Shown in pieces: positions 23,776 to 33,407 of a DNA stretch of 64,000 nucleotides. A model generated the notes under the pieces. It was not told the DNA's origin, did no database searches, and was given only the letters and a program-made list of their open reading frames with translations. The position numbers and the translations under genes are program-made. Position 1 is the first letter of the stretch. Every line of letters begins with the position of its first letter. The DNA comes from Bog-877 sp050734135 (lineage in GTDB: Bacteria > Chloroflexota > Dormibacteria > Aeolococcales > Bog-877), in NCBI GenBank assembly GCA_050734135.1, contig JBOHUG010000010.1:1-64000 (forward strand). Direction: 5' to 3'.

Positions 23776-24857
23776 GAACCCTCTCCCAGGGCGCGGATAT
23801 CGATCCGCCAGCCGGTCAGGCGAGCCGCTAGCCGGGCATTCTGTCCCTCCTTGCCGATCGCGAGCGAGAGGCTCTGAGGCGCGACTAGCGCGGTCGCTCG
23901 GTGAGCCGCGTGATCAAGCTGAACTGACAGCACCGGCGCCGGGGCCAGGGCCCTGGCCACCAGCTCGGCTGGATCCGAGGACCACTCCAGGACGTCCACC
24001 TTTTCCCCGTTGAGCTCCGCCACCACAGCTCGGATCCGGACTCCCTTGGGCCCGATGCAAGCTCCCTTCGGATCGATTCCCGGGCGCAGCGACTCGACCG
24101 CCACCTTGCTGCGCTCTCCGGGCTCCCGGGTCACCGCCTTGATCACCACCGTTCCGTCCGCCAGCTCCGGGACCTCCGCCTCCAGCAGCCGGCGCAGCAG
24201 GAGCGCGTTGGCGCGAGACGCCCGCACCTGCAAGATCTCTTCGCCGCCGCCGATGCGTGATTCCATCAGCACCACCTGCAGATGACGTCCGCGGATCAGA
24301 CGCTCGCCGCGGATCTGCTCCTCCCGCGGCAGATACGCCTGCAAGTGACCGGCTCGCAGGAATACGGTGCCGTCGTCGATGCGCTCCACAATGCTTGCCA
24401 CCAGAAGCCCCCGGCTCGCCTCTGCCTCTCCCTCCAATCGTTCGCGGCGAGCCTCCCTGACCCGATGCCCAATCGCCGCCTTCACCAGCCGGGCCGCCCG
24501 GGCTGCCACTGCCTTGGGTAGTTGAGCCGGTTCCCGTACCGACGAACCCACCTCTGCCGCTGGGTCCAATCCGAGAGCCCGTTCCAGCGAGATCTCGGCG
24601 TCGGAGGCGGGTTCTCCCGCCACCACCACCCTGGTCAGCTCCACGATCAGCTGGCCGGAGTCGGGATCGAGCTTGACGTCGACGCCGGGCGGGCTCGGTT
24701 CGAGCTGGGACCAGGCGGCCGGGATGGCTGCCTCGATGGCCGCCACCACGCCTCCAGTGGGGACCCCATGAATCTCCCGGAGGGTGCGCAGCACCTCGCT
24801 CAACTCCCCGGGGCGCTCTCGCTCGAGGACGGGTGAAGACCCCGACACCGTCTTCAC
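23772..24857 (-). CDS. nusA: transcription termination/antitermination factor NusA
   Basis: The 361-residue protein has the N-terminal RNA-polymerase-binding domain, an S1 domain (RGLLVASIVERIDDGTVFLR), and two KH domains (IDPKGACIGPKGVRIRAVVA and LSLAIGKEGQNARLAARLTG). It lacks the C-terminal acidic repeats of proteobacterial NusA, as in most Gram-positives. NusA affects pausing, termination and antitermination. It overlaps rimP by 4 nt, and its TAG overlaps the presumed ylxR start. Confidence 0.93.
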   Translation of the reverse strand: MKTVSGSSPVLERERPGELSEVLRTLREIHGVPTGGVVAAIEAAIPAAWSQLEPSPPGVDVKLDPDSGQLIVELTRVVVAGEPASDAEISLERALGLDPAAEVGSSVREPAQLPKAVAARAARLVKAAIGHRVREARRERLEGEAEASRGLLVASIVERIDDGTVFLRAGHLQAYLPREEQIRGERLIRGRHLQVVLMESRIGGGEEILQVRASRANALLLRRLLEAEVPELADGTVVIKAVTREPGERSKVAVESLRPGIDPKGACIGPKGVRIRAVVAELNGEKVDVLEWSSDPAELVARALAPAPVLSVQLDHAAHRATALVAPQSLSLAIGKEGQNARLAARLTGWRIDIRALGEGS

Positions 24858-25333
24858 ACGTCGACCACGACTTGAGCCTGCGCCACCGCTCGGCGATTCA
24901 CCCGCCAGGAACGCAGTCGGCCACCTTTGGTGCGGCGCACCTCAAGATCCAACTCCTCTGGCCCGAGTGCGATCAGCCGACCTTCGACCACAGTTTGGGA
25001 GTCGCCATCCCGGAGCGAGAGACGAACCCGCCGCCCGAGCGCAGAGGCGAAATCGGTCTCCGACGACAGGGTGCGCTCTGCACCCGGTGAAGAGACCTCC
25101 AGCGCGTACGGCCCCGGCAACAACTCTTGGCGCAGATCCAGAACGGTGGAGATGGCCTCGCTAGCCTGGCCGCAGTCATCGATGGTGATCCCACCAGGGC
25201 GATCCAGGGTGACTCGGAGCACCGCACGGCCCCTACCGGGATGCCAGCTGATGTCCACCAACTGCAGCCCGCGCTGAACGATGACGGGCTCAAGCAACCC
25301 TCTGACCAACTCTGCCGGTGCCGCTTGGACCAC
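24854..25333 (-). CDS. rimP: ribosome maturation factor RimP
   Basis: The 159-residue protein follows RimP: LLEPVIVQRGLQLVDISWHP, AVLRVTLDRPGGITIDDCGQ, LPGPYALEVSSPGAERTLSS and a C-terminal domain with LALGPEELDLEVRR-like strands. RimP is needed for 30S subunit assembly. It opens the rimP-nusA-ylxR-infB-rbfA group and overlaps nusA by 4 nt. A gap of 110 bp separates it from secDF. Confidence 0.92.
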   Translation of the reverse strand: MVQAAPAELVRGLLEPVIVQRGLQLVDISWHPGRGRAVLRVTLDRPGGITIDDCGQASEAISTVLDLRQELLPGPYALEVSSPGAERTLSSETDFASALGRRVRLSLRDGDSQTVVEGRLIALGPEELDLEVRRTKGGRLRSWRVNRRAVAQAQVVVDV

Positions 25334-25443
25334 CTTATGTCAGCCTCAGGTACACATGAACCCCGACCTGCTTCCAGCCCGAAGCAGAGAGCGCACCCGG
25401 CTGCCTCCGTAGCGCGATTCTAACCTCGGCGGAGCACCGACTG

Positions 25444-28017
25444 TCAGTGACGCGCGACGGTGGCAGTCCCCACCGACACCCGGGGGCTACTGCGACGTAC
25501 CACGCGGCGGTCCAGCCCTCTCCAGGCGGTCAGCAAGGTGGCCGCATTGAAAATCGAGCTGTAGGTACCAGAGATGATCCCGATCAGCAGTGCCAGCACA
25601 AACCCTTGGATCGACGAACCACCAAAGAGGAACAAGGTCAGGAGTACGAACACGACAGTCAGCGACGTGTTCAAAGATCGCGACAGCGTCTGGGCAATGG
25701 ACAGATTGACGACCTGGTCAAAGTTCATCCGAGGCCCTTGTACCCGGAGGTTCTCACGGATTCGGTCGAACACCACGATGGTGTCATGCACCGAGAACCC
25801 GACCATGGTCAGCACCGCCGTCACAAACAACGTATTCACCTGGCCGAGCATTGTGAAATGGCCCAAAATCGCCCACAGGCCCACCAATACGAATATGTCA
25901 TGCAGCAAGGCCGCCATCGCACAGAGACCAAACCGGCGGGCACTGATTTGGGTGCCAGAGAATCGCAGCGCGAGATACCCGGAAATCAGAACCATGGCAA
26001 TGATCACGAGGAATACCGACCCCACCACCAGGCTGCTGGCGATGGTTGGGCCAACCGTGCTCTCGCTCTCGGTGAGGGGATTGCCGGATCTGTCCTTGGG
26101 CAGGTCGAAGTGCGTGTTCACCGCGCTGAGGATGGCATCGACTTTGCTGGTGACAATGGGAAGGGTGGTGATCACGTACTGATTGCCGCCTTCACCCTCC
26201 ACTGTGGCCTGGCCCGCCGGATAGGCCGCGACCGCGACTCTCTGCACAGCCGCCGCGGTGGTGGGCTGTTTGGGATGGACGGTGAGGCTGACTCCTCCGG
26301 TGAAGTCGACACCGAGGTTGAACCCGCCGATCAGGATGAAGAAAATCCCGGGCACGATGACCGCCAGCGACGCAGCAAAATAGGCGTTGCGGTGGGTGAC
26401 CACATCGAAGCGACCGCCGGAGCGGAAGTTCTTGGCCAGACTCTCAGTGGGCAGGATCCTGGTGTACAAGGTGGGCCGGCGGGCGAAGCTGAACCAGCGC
26501 TGCACATAGTGGAGCAGGGAGTGGGTGATCACTATCGAAGAGAACATGCTCGCCGCCACTCCGATGAACAAGGTGAGCGCGAAACCCTGGACCTCGGTGG
26601 AACCAAAGAAGTAGAGGACCGTGCAGGTGATCATGGTCGCGATGTTCGAGTCGCGGATGGCTGGCCAGGCGCGGCGGAACCCGTACTCAGTGGCCAACTC
26701 CAGGGGTCGGTTCTGGCGCAGTTCTTCCTTGGTTCTTTCGAAAATGAGCACGTTGGCATCGACCGCCATCCCGACGCTGAGGATGAAACCAGCCAATCCG
26801 GGAAGGGTTAGCACCACCGGGATCAACTTGAAGACCGCCAGCACGATGGCCGCGTAGAAAAGAAGCGCGACGCAGGCCAGAAAGCCCGGGAAACGGTAGT
26901 AGAGCAACATGAACAGGACGACCAGCAGGAGTCCGAAGGCTCCGGCCGCCAGACTCTGGTTTACCGATTGTTTGCCGAGACTGGCGGAGACCCCGGTCAC
27001 TCCTTCGACCTCAATCTGGGCAGGCAGGGCACCTGCGTTGATGTCGTCCACCAACCGCGTGGCGCTGCTGAAGGTGAAGTTCCCCGTGATCTGAGTCTGG
27101 TTGCTGCTGGGACTCGCCACTGCCGGGGCCGTCAGCACGTCACCGTCGAGGAAGATCGCCAGCTGGGAGGTGGGAGGAGCCGAGGTAGTCGACCCACCGT
27201 TGGAGCTACAGCCAGGATTCTTTGCGCAAGCCGCCGTGGTCAGCCTGGACCACACGTTGGCCCCCGCCCCATTGAAGGTGATGTTGACGGCGTAGCCGCC
27301 GCCGGTAGCCGAGCCCACCGCCGCTGAGGTCACATCCGAAGCGGTCAGGTCGGGGACGATCTTCCAGTGGTACGCCTTTCCGGTCGTGCTGCTGACTGGG
27401 TAAAAGAGGGTGTTGGTGAACTGGCACTGGTTGGCAGCGCCCTTGGCGTGAGTCCCCTTGAAGCAGCCACTCGGAACCAGTTGGTTTTGGTCAATGCAGG
27501 TATTCGTGGTACAGGCTCCGGGAGCACCGTTCACCGATGGCGCCCCCGCCACCGGGGTGGCGAAGTGAAGCTCGGACGTTTGCCCGAGAGCGGCCTCTGC
27601 GGTGGCCACATCGACCCCCGGCAACTGGACCAAGATCTGGCTGTCGCCTTGGGTCTGCAGTTGGGCTCCGGAAACTCCGAGGCTGTTAACCCGGCGATTC
27701 AGAATGGTGAGGGTGTCCGCTTGGGCCTGAGCCAGGGTCCGCCCCTTGGGTATGCCGCTGGTGCAGCCAATGCCCACTGGGTTGTTGGGACCCTGGCAGA
27801 TCTGGATCGTGAGGGAGGTCCCGCCCTGGAGGTCGAGACCCTTGTGGATGTAGATCGGGGTTCCACCCAGGGTCGGCTGCTTACCACCGGGCAGTGTGGC
27901 GGTGGGGCTGATGTGCTTCACCAGCACGTTGTAGATGGGGCCGTAAGCGTCGATAAAGACCGCGCCCAGAACCAACACCACAACTAGGGTCAACCACCAT
28001 CGATTGATCCGGATCAT
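25444..28017 (-). CDS. secDF: SecDF fusion, protein-export membrane protein
   Basis: The 857-residue protein joins SecD and SecF. The SecD half has a first membrane segment (about 8-26), IHKGLDLQGGTSLTIQI, a large extracytoplasmic domain with Thr/Gly-rich insertions, and a membrane block with FRRAWPAIRDSNIATMIT. The SecF half starts near residue 545 with GGFNLGVDFTGGVSLTV and ends with SVHDTIVVFDRIRENLR. SecDF uses the proton gradient to help the Sec channel complete secretion. Separate secD and secF genes are more usual in actinomycetes. Confidence 0.93.
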   Translation of the reverse strand: MIRINRWWLTLVVVLVLGAVFIDAYGPIYNVLVKHISPTATLPGGKQPTLGGTPIYIHKGLDLQGGTSLTIQICQGPNNPVGIGCTSGIPKGRTLAQAQADTLTILNRRVNSLGVSGAQLQTQGDSQILVQLPGVDVATAEAALGQTSELHFATPVAGAPSVNGAPGACTTNTCIDQNQLVPSGCFKGTHAKGAANQCQFTNTLFYPVSSTTGKAYHWKIVPDLTASDVTSAAVGSATGGGYAVNITFNGAGANVWSRLTTAACAKNPGCSSNGGSTTSAPPTSQLAIFLDGDVLTAPAVASPSSNQTQITGNFTFSSATRLVDDINAGALPAQIEVEGVTGVSASLGKQSVNQSLAAGAFGLLLVVLFMLLYYRFPGFLACVALLFYAAIVLAVFKLIPVVLTLPGLAGFILSVGMAVDANVLIFERTKEELRQNRPLELATEYGFRRAWPAIRDSNIATMITCTVLYFFGSTEVQGFALTLFIGVAASMFSSIVITHSLLHYVQRWFSFARRPTLYTRILPTESLAKNFRSGGRFDVVTHRNAYFAASLAVIVPGIFFILIGGFNLGVDFTGGVSLTVHPKQPTTAAAVQRVAVAAYPAGQATVEGEGGNQYVITTLPIVTSKVDAILSAVNTHFDLPKDRSGNPLTESESTVGPTIASSLVVGSVFLVIIAMVLISGYLALRFSGTQISARRFGLCAMAALLHDIFVLVGLWAILGHFTMLGQVNTLFVTAVLTMVGFSVHDTIVVFDRIRENLRVQGPRMNFDQVVNLSIAQTLSRSLNTSLTVVFVLLTLFLFGGSSIQGFVLALLIGIISGTYSSIFNAATLLTAWRGLDRRVVRRSSPRVSVGTATVARH

Positions 28018-28111
28018 CGCCCTGGGGCCGCCCGCGCTGAGATCAACTGCATATGAAGAGCCCTGATTTTAGAGGAGGGCGTCCTCGGGCCCGGGCGGAG
28101 TGATCTCCAGC

Positions 28112-29245
28112 TCAGGTTCTAGTCCCCTCACCGAGCCGTTGGCGTCGGCTCTCGGTGAACTCCATGAGCCGCCCGGACTCGATCGCCTGGCGCGCCCCCG
28201 CCATCAGCCGACCCAGGTGCCAGAGGTTGTGCAGGCTGAGGAGACGGTGGGCCAGGATCTCTCCCGCCAAATAGAGGTGCCGTAGATAGGCGCGACTGAA
28301 ACCGGCGCAGGCGGGGCACCGGCAGTCCTTTTCCAGCTGGCCGCCGTCCGGGCGAAACCGGGCCTGACGCAGGGAGAGCCGGCCACGCTCAGTGAGCGCG
28401 GTTCCGGTCCGGGCGAGCCGCGTGGGCAGCACGCAGTCGAAGAGGTCGATCCCCCGGGCCACCGCATCCAGCAGATCGAGATCGGTGCCCAGCCCCATCA
28501 GGTAGCGGGGGAGCTCGGTCGGCAGCTGCTGGACACAGGCATCAATTGCCGGCTGGCGCACCTGGGGCGGCTCACCGAGAACCAATCCTCCCAGCGCCAC
28601 ACCGTCGAACCCGAGGCCCCCGATCACCTCGGCGGACCGGGCTCGGGGACCGACTTCGAAACCGCCCTGGACAATGCCGAAAAGCAGGGCGCTACCGGTG
28701 TCGATCTGGCGGCACTGCTCCGCCCACAGATGGGTGCGCCGGGTAGCGCTCTCGGCCAGAGGGGCCGAGGTGCCGTAGGGCACCGGATGGTCCAACGCCA
28801 TGATCACGTCGCTGCCCAGCTGCAGCTGCCCCTCAACCACTCCCCGGGGGGTGAGCTGGATGGTGTCGCCGTCGTAGGGGGAGCGAAAGGTCACCCCCTG
28901 ATCGTCCAGCTCGACCAGTTCCCCCAGGCTCACCAATTGGTAGCCGCCACTGTCGGTGAGAATTGACCCCGACCAGTTCATGAACTGGTGCAGCCCTCCC
29001 AGCTCGGAGATCAACTCCACCCCCGGGCGCAAGCAGAGGTGGTAGAAGTTGGCCAGCAGCATCTCTGCCCCGGACTGAACCACTTCACTTGGCGCACAGG
29101 CTTTCACGGTGGCGTGGGTCCCGACCGGCATGAACGCTGGTGTCTGAACGTCGCCGTGGGCGGTCCGGAGGGATCCCCGGCGCGCCTTTCCATCTTGGGC
29201 GGAGATCGAGAACCGGCTGGGAGGAGCACTCACCGATGGCGCCAA
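28112..29245 (-). CDS. tgt: tRNA-guanine transglycosylase
   Basis: The 377-residue protein shows the Tgt core: TPAFMPVGTHATVKACAPSE, nucleophile region LTDSGGYQLVSLGELVEL, FGIVQGGFEVGPRARS, YLMGLGTDLDLLDAVARGID-type segment and the zinc site with CxCPAC and a following HL. It exchanges guanine 34 for preQ1 in tRNAs with GUN anticodons. The start overlaps the queA stop by 16 nt, so both steps of the queuosine pathway are co-expressed. Note the KDCRCPACAGFS zinc ligands near residue 315. Confidence 0.93.
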   Translation of the reverse strand: MAPSVSAPPSRFSISAQDGKARRGSLRTAHGDVQTPAFMPVGTHATVKACAPSEVVQSGAEMLLANFYHLCLRPGVELISELGGLHQFMNWSGSILTDSGGYQLVSLGELVELDDQGVTFRSPYDGDTIQLTPRGVVEGQLQLGSDVIMALDHPVPYGTSAPLAESATRRTHLWAEQCRQIDTGSALLFGIVQGGFEVGPRARSAEVIGGLGFDGVALGGLVLGEPPQVRQPAIDACVQQLPTELPRYLMGLGTDLDLLDAVARGIDLFDCVLPTRLARTGTALTERGRLSLRQARFRPDGGQLEKDCRCPACAGFSRAYLRHLYLAGEILAHRLLSLHNLWHLGRLMAGARQAIESGRLMEFTESRRQRLGEGTRT

Positions 29246-30279
29246 CCAAACATGCAGTCGCCAAAACTGAGAAACCGATAGCCATTCGCCAACGCCTGTC
29301 GATACGCGGTCCGTACCTGGTCCCGGCCGTAGAAGGCACTGACCAGCACCAGCAGCGATGACCGGGGCTGGTGGAAATTTGTGAGAAGTCCGTCAACTAC
29401 CTGGAGCTGGCTTCCGGACCGAAGATAGAGGTCGGTCTCGCCCTCCCCAGCCCTCACCCCGCCTTTCCCGTTCGGACTCGACTCCAGGCACCTGACCGCG
29501 GTCGTGCCCACCGCGACAATCCGGCCGCCGGCCGCCCGAACCTGGTTGAGCTTGGCCGCTGCCACCTGGGAGATGCGGTAGCGCTCGGAATGCATCGGGT
29601 GTTCTTCGATGGTCGCGGTTCGAATCGGACTGAAGGTGGCGAGCCCAACCTCCAATTGCACCGGCACGAACGCCACGCCAGCGCTTTCGATCCGCTGGAG
29701 GAGCGCCCGGGTGAGATGCAGCCCGGCCGTGGGGGCGGCGGCCGAGACTGGAGGTCCCTGGGCATAGATCGTTTGATAGCGCTCCGGATCGTCAAGCCTC
29801 TGCTTCAGATAAGGAGGAAGTGGCACCTCCCCGATCTGGTCCAGTTCCACGCCCGGATCGGTCTCGAGGCGCACTTCTCGCCCCGCCACGTGCCCTGGCC
29901 ATCGAGCCTCGACCTCGGCACGCCAGCCGGGTCCCGACAACGCCGTGCCCGGCAGGAGGACTCGGGCCGGTCGCGCCAGAGCCAGGTACCGGCCCAAGCC
30001 CAAGTCCCGGAGCAAGAGCAACTCGCCAGAACGCCTCCCCACCGATCCCCGCACACGTGCCGCTCTTACCCGGGTGTCATTGACGACCAAGCAATCGCCC
30101 GATCGCAGAAGGTCGGGAAGCCCGGTGACCCAGGAGTGGCGAATCTCTCCTCCTGTGTCCAGAATCAGCATCCGGCTGGAGCTGCGATCGGCCATCGGTT
30201 GCTGTGCGATCGCCCGGACCGGCAGCGGATAGTCGAACTCCTCGGTAGGAGTTCGCTGGCGCTCAGTCCTCGCCGACAA
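29230..30279 (-). CDS. queA: S-adenosylmethionine:tRNA ribosyltransferase-isomerase
   Basis: From the TTG at 30279 the protein has 349 residues: EEFDYPLPVRAIAQQPMADR, VVNDTRVRAARVRG, SAAAPTAGLHLTRALLQRIE, VQLEVGLATFSPIRTATIEE and TNFHQPRSSLLVLVSAFYGR are all QueA signatures. It converts preQ1 in tRNA to epoxyqueuosine. The frame is open upstream to 30375, but the TTG overlapping the ruvB end gives the usual N-terminus; the ribosome site there is weak. It is followed by tgt. Confidence 0.9.
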   Translation of the reverse strand: MSARTERQRTPTEEFDYPLPVRAIAQQPMADRSSSRMLILDTGGEIRHSWVTGLPDLLRSGDCLVVNDTRVRAARVRGSVGRRSGELLLLRDLGLGRYLALARPARVLLPGTALSGPGWRAEVEARWPGHVAGREVRLETDPGVELDQIGEVPLPPYLKQRLDDPERYQTIYAQGPPVSAAAPTAGLHLTRALLQRIESAGVAFVPVQLEVGLATFSPIRTATIEEHPMHSERYRISQVAAAKLNQVRAAGGRIVAVGTTAVRCLESSPNGKGGVRAGEGETDLYLRSGSQLQVVDGLLTNFHQPRSSLLVLVSAFYGRDQVRTAYRQALANGYRFLSFGDCMFGWRHR

Positions 30280-31321
30280 AGAGTTCCGCCGCCTGAGCCA
30301 CCTCCGCCCCCGGAGCTCCGGGCGGCACTGCCAGTCCCAGGTGACGGTAGGCGCTCCCGGTCGCGACCCGGCCACGCGGTGTCCTCGCCAGAAAACCCAA
30401 CTGGATGAGGAAGGGCTCCAGCACCTCCTCGATGGTGTGAGGTTCTTCGGCCAGGGCCGCCCCGAGAGTTCCCAGCCCGACCGGACCCCCGCCGAACTGA
30501 TCGCAAATGATCCGGAGCAACCTGCGGTCTGCCCCGTCGAGGCCCTGCTGATCCACCTGGAGGAGTCGGAGGGCCTCTTCCGCCAGCAGCTGGCTGACGG
30601 CCCCGTCCCCTCGGACTTGCGCGAAGTCCCGGACCCGGCGCAGTAGTCGGTTTGCGACTCGGGGGGTGCCCCGGGAGCGCCGAGCCAGCAGTTCCACCGC
30701 CGACTCCTCGATGGGAACCTGGAGCAATCCGGCCGACCGCTTGACGATGGTTGTCAGCTCCTCCTTCGAGTAGAACTCCAGGCGAAAGCTGGCCCCGAAG
30801 CGGTCCCGAAGTGGCGCCGAGATCATCCCGACCATTGTGGTCGCCCCGATCACGGTGAAGCGTTGGAGCGCGATCCGGAGGGCCTGCGCGCCGACCCCCT
30901 TCCCAGAGACGAAATCGAAGGAGAACTCTTCCATCGCCGGATAAAGGCTCTCCTCGACTGCCCGCTGGAGCCGATGGACCTCGTCGATGAAAAGAACGTC
31001 ACCCTCGCCCAGGCTGGTCAGCAGGCTTGCCAGCGCACCCTGAAACTCAATGGCGGGTCCACTGGTGACCCGCATCGTCACCCCTGTCTCGGCGGCCACG
31101 ATGTTGGCCAGGGTGGTCTTGCCCAAGCCGGGCGGACCGGAGAGAAGGAGGTGCTCAACTGGCTCCCCCCGGGAGCGCGCGGCGTCGATGAGAATGGTCA
31201 GCTGCTCGCGAACCTGCTCCTGGCCGACGAAATCGTCAAGGCGGCGCGGTCGCAACTGACGATCAATCTCCGGCTCGTCCACTGTGGCGGCGGCGGCCAG
31301 AACCCGCTCCTCATCCATCAT
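30263..31321 (-). CDS. ruvB: Holliday junction helicase subunit RuvB
   Basis: The 352-residue AAA+ ATPase has LRPRRLDDFVGQEQVREQLT, Walker A LSGPPGLGKTTLANIV, Walker B VLFIDEVHRL, sensor GATT and a C-terminal winged helix ending YRHLGLAVPPG. RuvB hexamers drive branch migration with RuvA. The start overlaps the ruvA stop by 4 nt and the end overlaps queA. The N-terminal region ERVLAAAATVDEPEIDRQ is somewhat variable, as usual. Confidence 0.95.
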   Translation of the reverse strand: MMDEERVLAAAATVDEPEIDRQLRPRRLDDFVGQEQVREQLTILIDAARSRGEPVEHLLLSGPPGLGKTTLANIVAAETGVTMRVTSGPAIEFQGALASLLTSLGEGDVLFIDEVHRLQRAVEESLYPAMEEFSFDFVSGKGVGAQALRIALQRFTVIGATTMVGMISAPLRDRFGASFRLEFYSKEELTTIVKRSAGLLQVPIEESAVELLARRSRGTPRVANRLLRRVRDFAQVRGDGAVSQLLAEEALRLLQVDQQGLDGADRRLLRIICDQFGGGPVGLGTLGAALAEEPHTIEEVLEPFLIQLGFLARTPRGRVATGSAYRHLGLAVPPGAPGAEVAQAAELFVGED

Positions 31322-31947
31322 GGCGAACTCCTGACACCGATCTGGCCCAGCCGCTGCAGAGCGCCTCTGACCACATCCTCTAGGGTCCGCTCAGTGCCGT
31401 TCTCGTCGTCCGTCGGGGCGATGGTCTCGGCCACCGCGCGGCGCGCCTCGCTCACCGGGAAACCCAACGCGACGAGAGCTGCCGTCGCCCGCTCGCCTCT
31501 GGGCCCGGTGTCCGACGGGACCTGGGCGAGGTCTCGAGTCGCGAGCTGGTCGACCTTTCCCTTCAACTCCAGCACGATCCGCTGCGCCGTCTTGGCGCCG
31601 ATTCCGGGAACCGAGGCCAGTAGGGCATGATCCTGGTTCATGATCGCGGCGACCAGGGCCGGCCACTGTGCCCGGGCCAGGATCGCCAGCGCGGCCTTGG
31701 GTCCAATCCGCTCAACCGTGAGCAACTCACGGAAGAACACCAGCTCCTCCGCCGACTGGAAGCCGAACAGTGAGATGGCGTCCTCGCGGACCACGGTGTG
31801 GATCTGAAGAGTCATCTCCCCCTTTTCGCTCAGCAACCAGGACGCGGTTCGGGGATGGACGTAAACCTGGTAACCAACCCCGCCGACCTCGATCACCGCC
31901 CACTCCGATTCCACTCTGCCGACAACCCCGCGCAAGGACGCGATCAC
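31318..31947 (-). CDS. ruvA: Holliday junction-binding protein RuvA
   Basis: The 209-residue protein has an OB domain (MIASLRGVVGRVESEWAVIE, VGGVGYQVYVHPRTASWLLS), two helix-hairpin-helix motifs (LLTVERIGPKAALAILA, LASVPGIGAKTAQRIVLELK) and a C-terminal domain (AALVALGFPVSEARRAVAE) that contacts RuvB. It binds four-way junctions. Overlaps with ruvC and ruvB are 4 nt each. Confidence 0.94.
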   Translation of the reverse strand: MIASLRGVVGRVESEWAVIEVGGVGYQVYVHPRTASWLLSEKGEMTLQIHTVVREDAISLFGFQSAEELVFFRELLTVERIGPKAALAILARAQWPALVAAIMNQDHALLASVPGIGAKTAQRIVLELKGKVDQLATRDLAQVPSDTGPRGERATAALVALGFPVSEARRAVAETIAPTDDENGTERTLEDVVRGALQRLGQIGVRSSP

Positions 31948-32447
31948 CTCCGCGACTCCACGGCGAGCGCCCGCCGCAACCCGGCGGCGTGGTGATGGCA
32001 GATGCCGACCGCGCAGGCATCGCTGATGTCGTCCGGCCGGAGCGGCACTCGGTCCCCCAGAAGCAGACGGACTAACCTGGCCACCTGGGGCTTGGGGGCC
32101 GAGCCGCTTCCGGTCACCGCCTGCTTCACCTCGTTGGGGGTGTACTCGTGGAGTTCGATTCTGGCGCTGGCCGCGGCGCAGACCAGCACCCCCCGGGCCT
32201 GACTCACGGCCATGGCGGTCGAGATGTTGCGCGTGAAGAAGAGCCGTTCCAAAGAGACCGCCTCAGGCGCCTGACGGGCGACCAGCTCAGCGAAGCTGTC
32301 CCAGAGTGCCAGCAACCGCTGGCCCTGGCCGTGACCTGGCGATGTTGACCAGACCCCTGCCTCGATCAGGTTGACCCGGTCACCGCTGCCGTCGATGAGA
32401 GCCCAACCGGTCAGCGCCAGCCCCGGGTCAAGCCCCAGGACTAACAG
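31944..32447 (-). CDS. ruvC: Holliday junction resolvase RuvC, apparent CTG start
   Basis: Read from a CTG at 32445-32447, the 167-residue protein starts MLVLGLDPGLALTGWALI, with the first catalytic Asp in LDPG. It continues with the Glu in SLERLFF, NEVKQAVTGSGSAPKPQVAR and the final acidic pair DDISDACAVGICHH. These are the complete RuvC active-site residues. No ATG, GTG or TTG occurs in frame between the yebC stop and the essential N-terminal strand; the first TTG (32315) would remove the catalytic Asp. A G-rich stretch precedes the CTG but is not a clear ribosome site. RuvC nicks junctions made by RuvAB. Confidence 0.85.
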   Translation of the reverse strand: MLVLGLDPGLALTGWALIDGSGDRVNLIEAGVWSTSPGHGQGQRLLALWDSFAELVARQAPEAVSLERLFFTRNISTAMAVSQARGVLVCAAASARIELHEYTPNEVKQAVTGSGSAPKPQVARLVRLLLGDRVPLRPDDISDACAVGICHHHAAGLRRALAVESRR

Positions 32448-32488
32448 GACCCCGCCCCCATCCGGCTCCGGGCCATGCCCCCGGCCGC

Positions 32489-33232
32489 CTAAACCTCGGC
32501 CAGAACGTCGTCCGGGAGCACCGCGTTGCAGTGGACCTCCCGCACGTCATCGTCCTCGTCGAGCGCCTCCAGGAGCCGGACGACGGCGGGCGCGTTCTTA
32601 GCGCCGACCTCCACCGTATTGCTGGGCAACATCGTCACCTCGGCGCTCTCCACCTCGATCTGGGCGTCATCGAATGCCTGCCGAAGTGCCTCCAACCGAT
32701 CGGGGGCGACGTAAACCTCAACTCCCCCCTCCTCCAGCTGAACGTCATCCGCACCCAGTTCGATGGCCTGCAGTGCCAGCGCTTCGGGGTCGCTGGCACC
32801 AGGATCGACGCGAATCAGCCCAGTTCGAGTGAACATCCACCCCACCGAGTTGGCCTCCCCGAGACTGCCTCCCGAGCGGGTGAAGAGGTTGCGAATGGCA
32901 GCCACGGTGCGGTTGCGATTATCACTGAGGACGTCCACCAGGATCGCCACCCCGCTAGGGCCGTAGCCCTCGTAGCGGATCTCCTCGATGGCGGCGCCTT
33001 GGAGCTCGCCGGTACCTCTTTTGATCGCCCGCTCGATGTTGTCCGCGGGCATATTGACCTCGCGGGCCTTCTGCATCGCCAGCCGAAGTCGGAAATTGCT
33101 GTTGGGATCGCTTCCAGATTCCCGGGCAGCGACGGTGATCTCGTTACCGACCTTGGTGAAGGTCTGGCCCTTGCGAGCGTCCACGACCGCCTTCTTGTGC
33201 TTGATCCCCGCCCACTTGGAGTGCCCAGACAC
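32489..33232 (-). CDS. yebC: YebC/PmpR-family protein
   Basis: The 247-residue protein begins MSGHSKWAGIKHKKAVVDAR and has all family motifs: KAREVNMPADNIERAIKRGT, YEGYGPSGVAILVDVLSDNR, GWMFTRTGLI and VHCNAVLPDDV-type ending. YebC proteins bind DNA in some species and were shown to relieve ribosome stalling at proline stretches in others. Position before ruvCAB is the common arrangement. Confidence 0.93.
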   Translation of the reverse strand: MSGHSKWAGIKHKKAVVDARKGQTFTKVGNEITVAARESGSDPNSNFRLRLAMQKAREVNMPADNIERAIKRGTGELQGAAIEEIRYEGYGPSGVAILVDVLSDNRNRTVAAIRNLFTRSGGSLGEANSVGWMFTRTGLIRVDPGASDPEALALQAIELGADDVQLEEGGVEVYVAPDRLEALRQAFDDAQIEVESAEVTMLPSNTVEVGAKNAPAVVRLLEALDEDDDVREVHCNAVLPDDVLAEV

Positions 33233-33407
33233 TGATTACCTCCGACCTCGGCCGCCGTGACCCGTTGGCCGCCCTGAGCGAACATATATTCCCAAGGTTT
33301 CCAGTGTAACCGGGCCTGTCAAACTAGCCTATCAGTCCGTCGAACGACCCCCGGGCGGCCTAACGGCGCCTGTGGAATACTCGCGCTCTCGCTTGCCGCG
33401 ACATGGG

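Noticed and set aside
25447..26811. Plus-strand 454-residue ORF opposite secDF
   Set aside because: Codon-bias shadow of secDF, without motifs or ribosome site.
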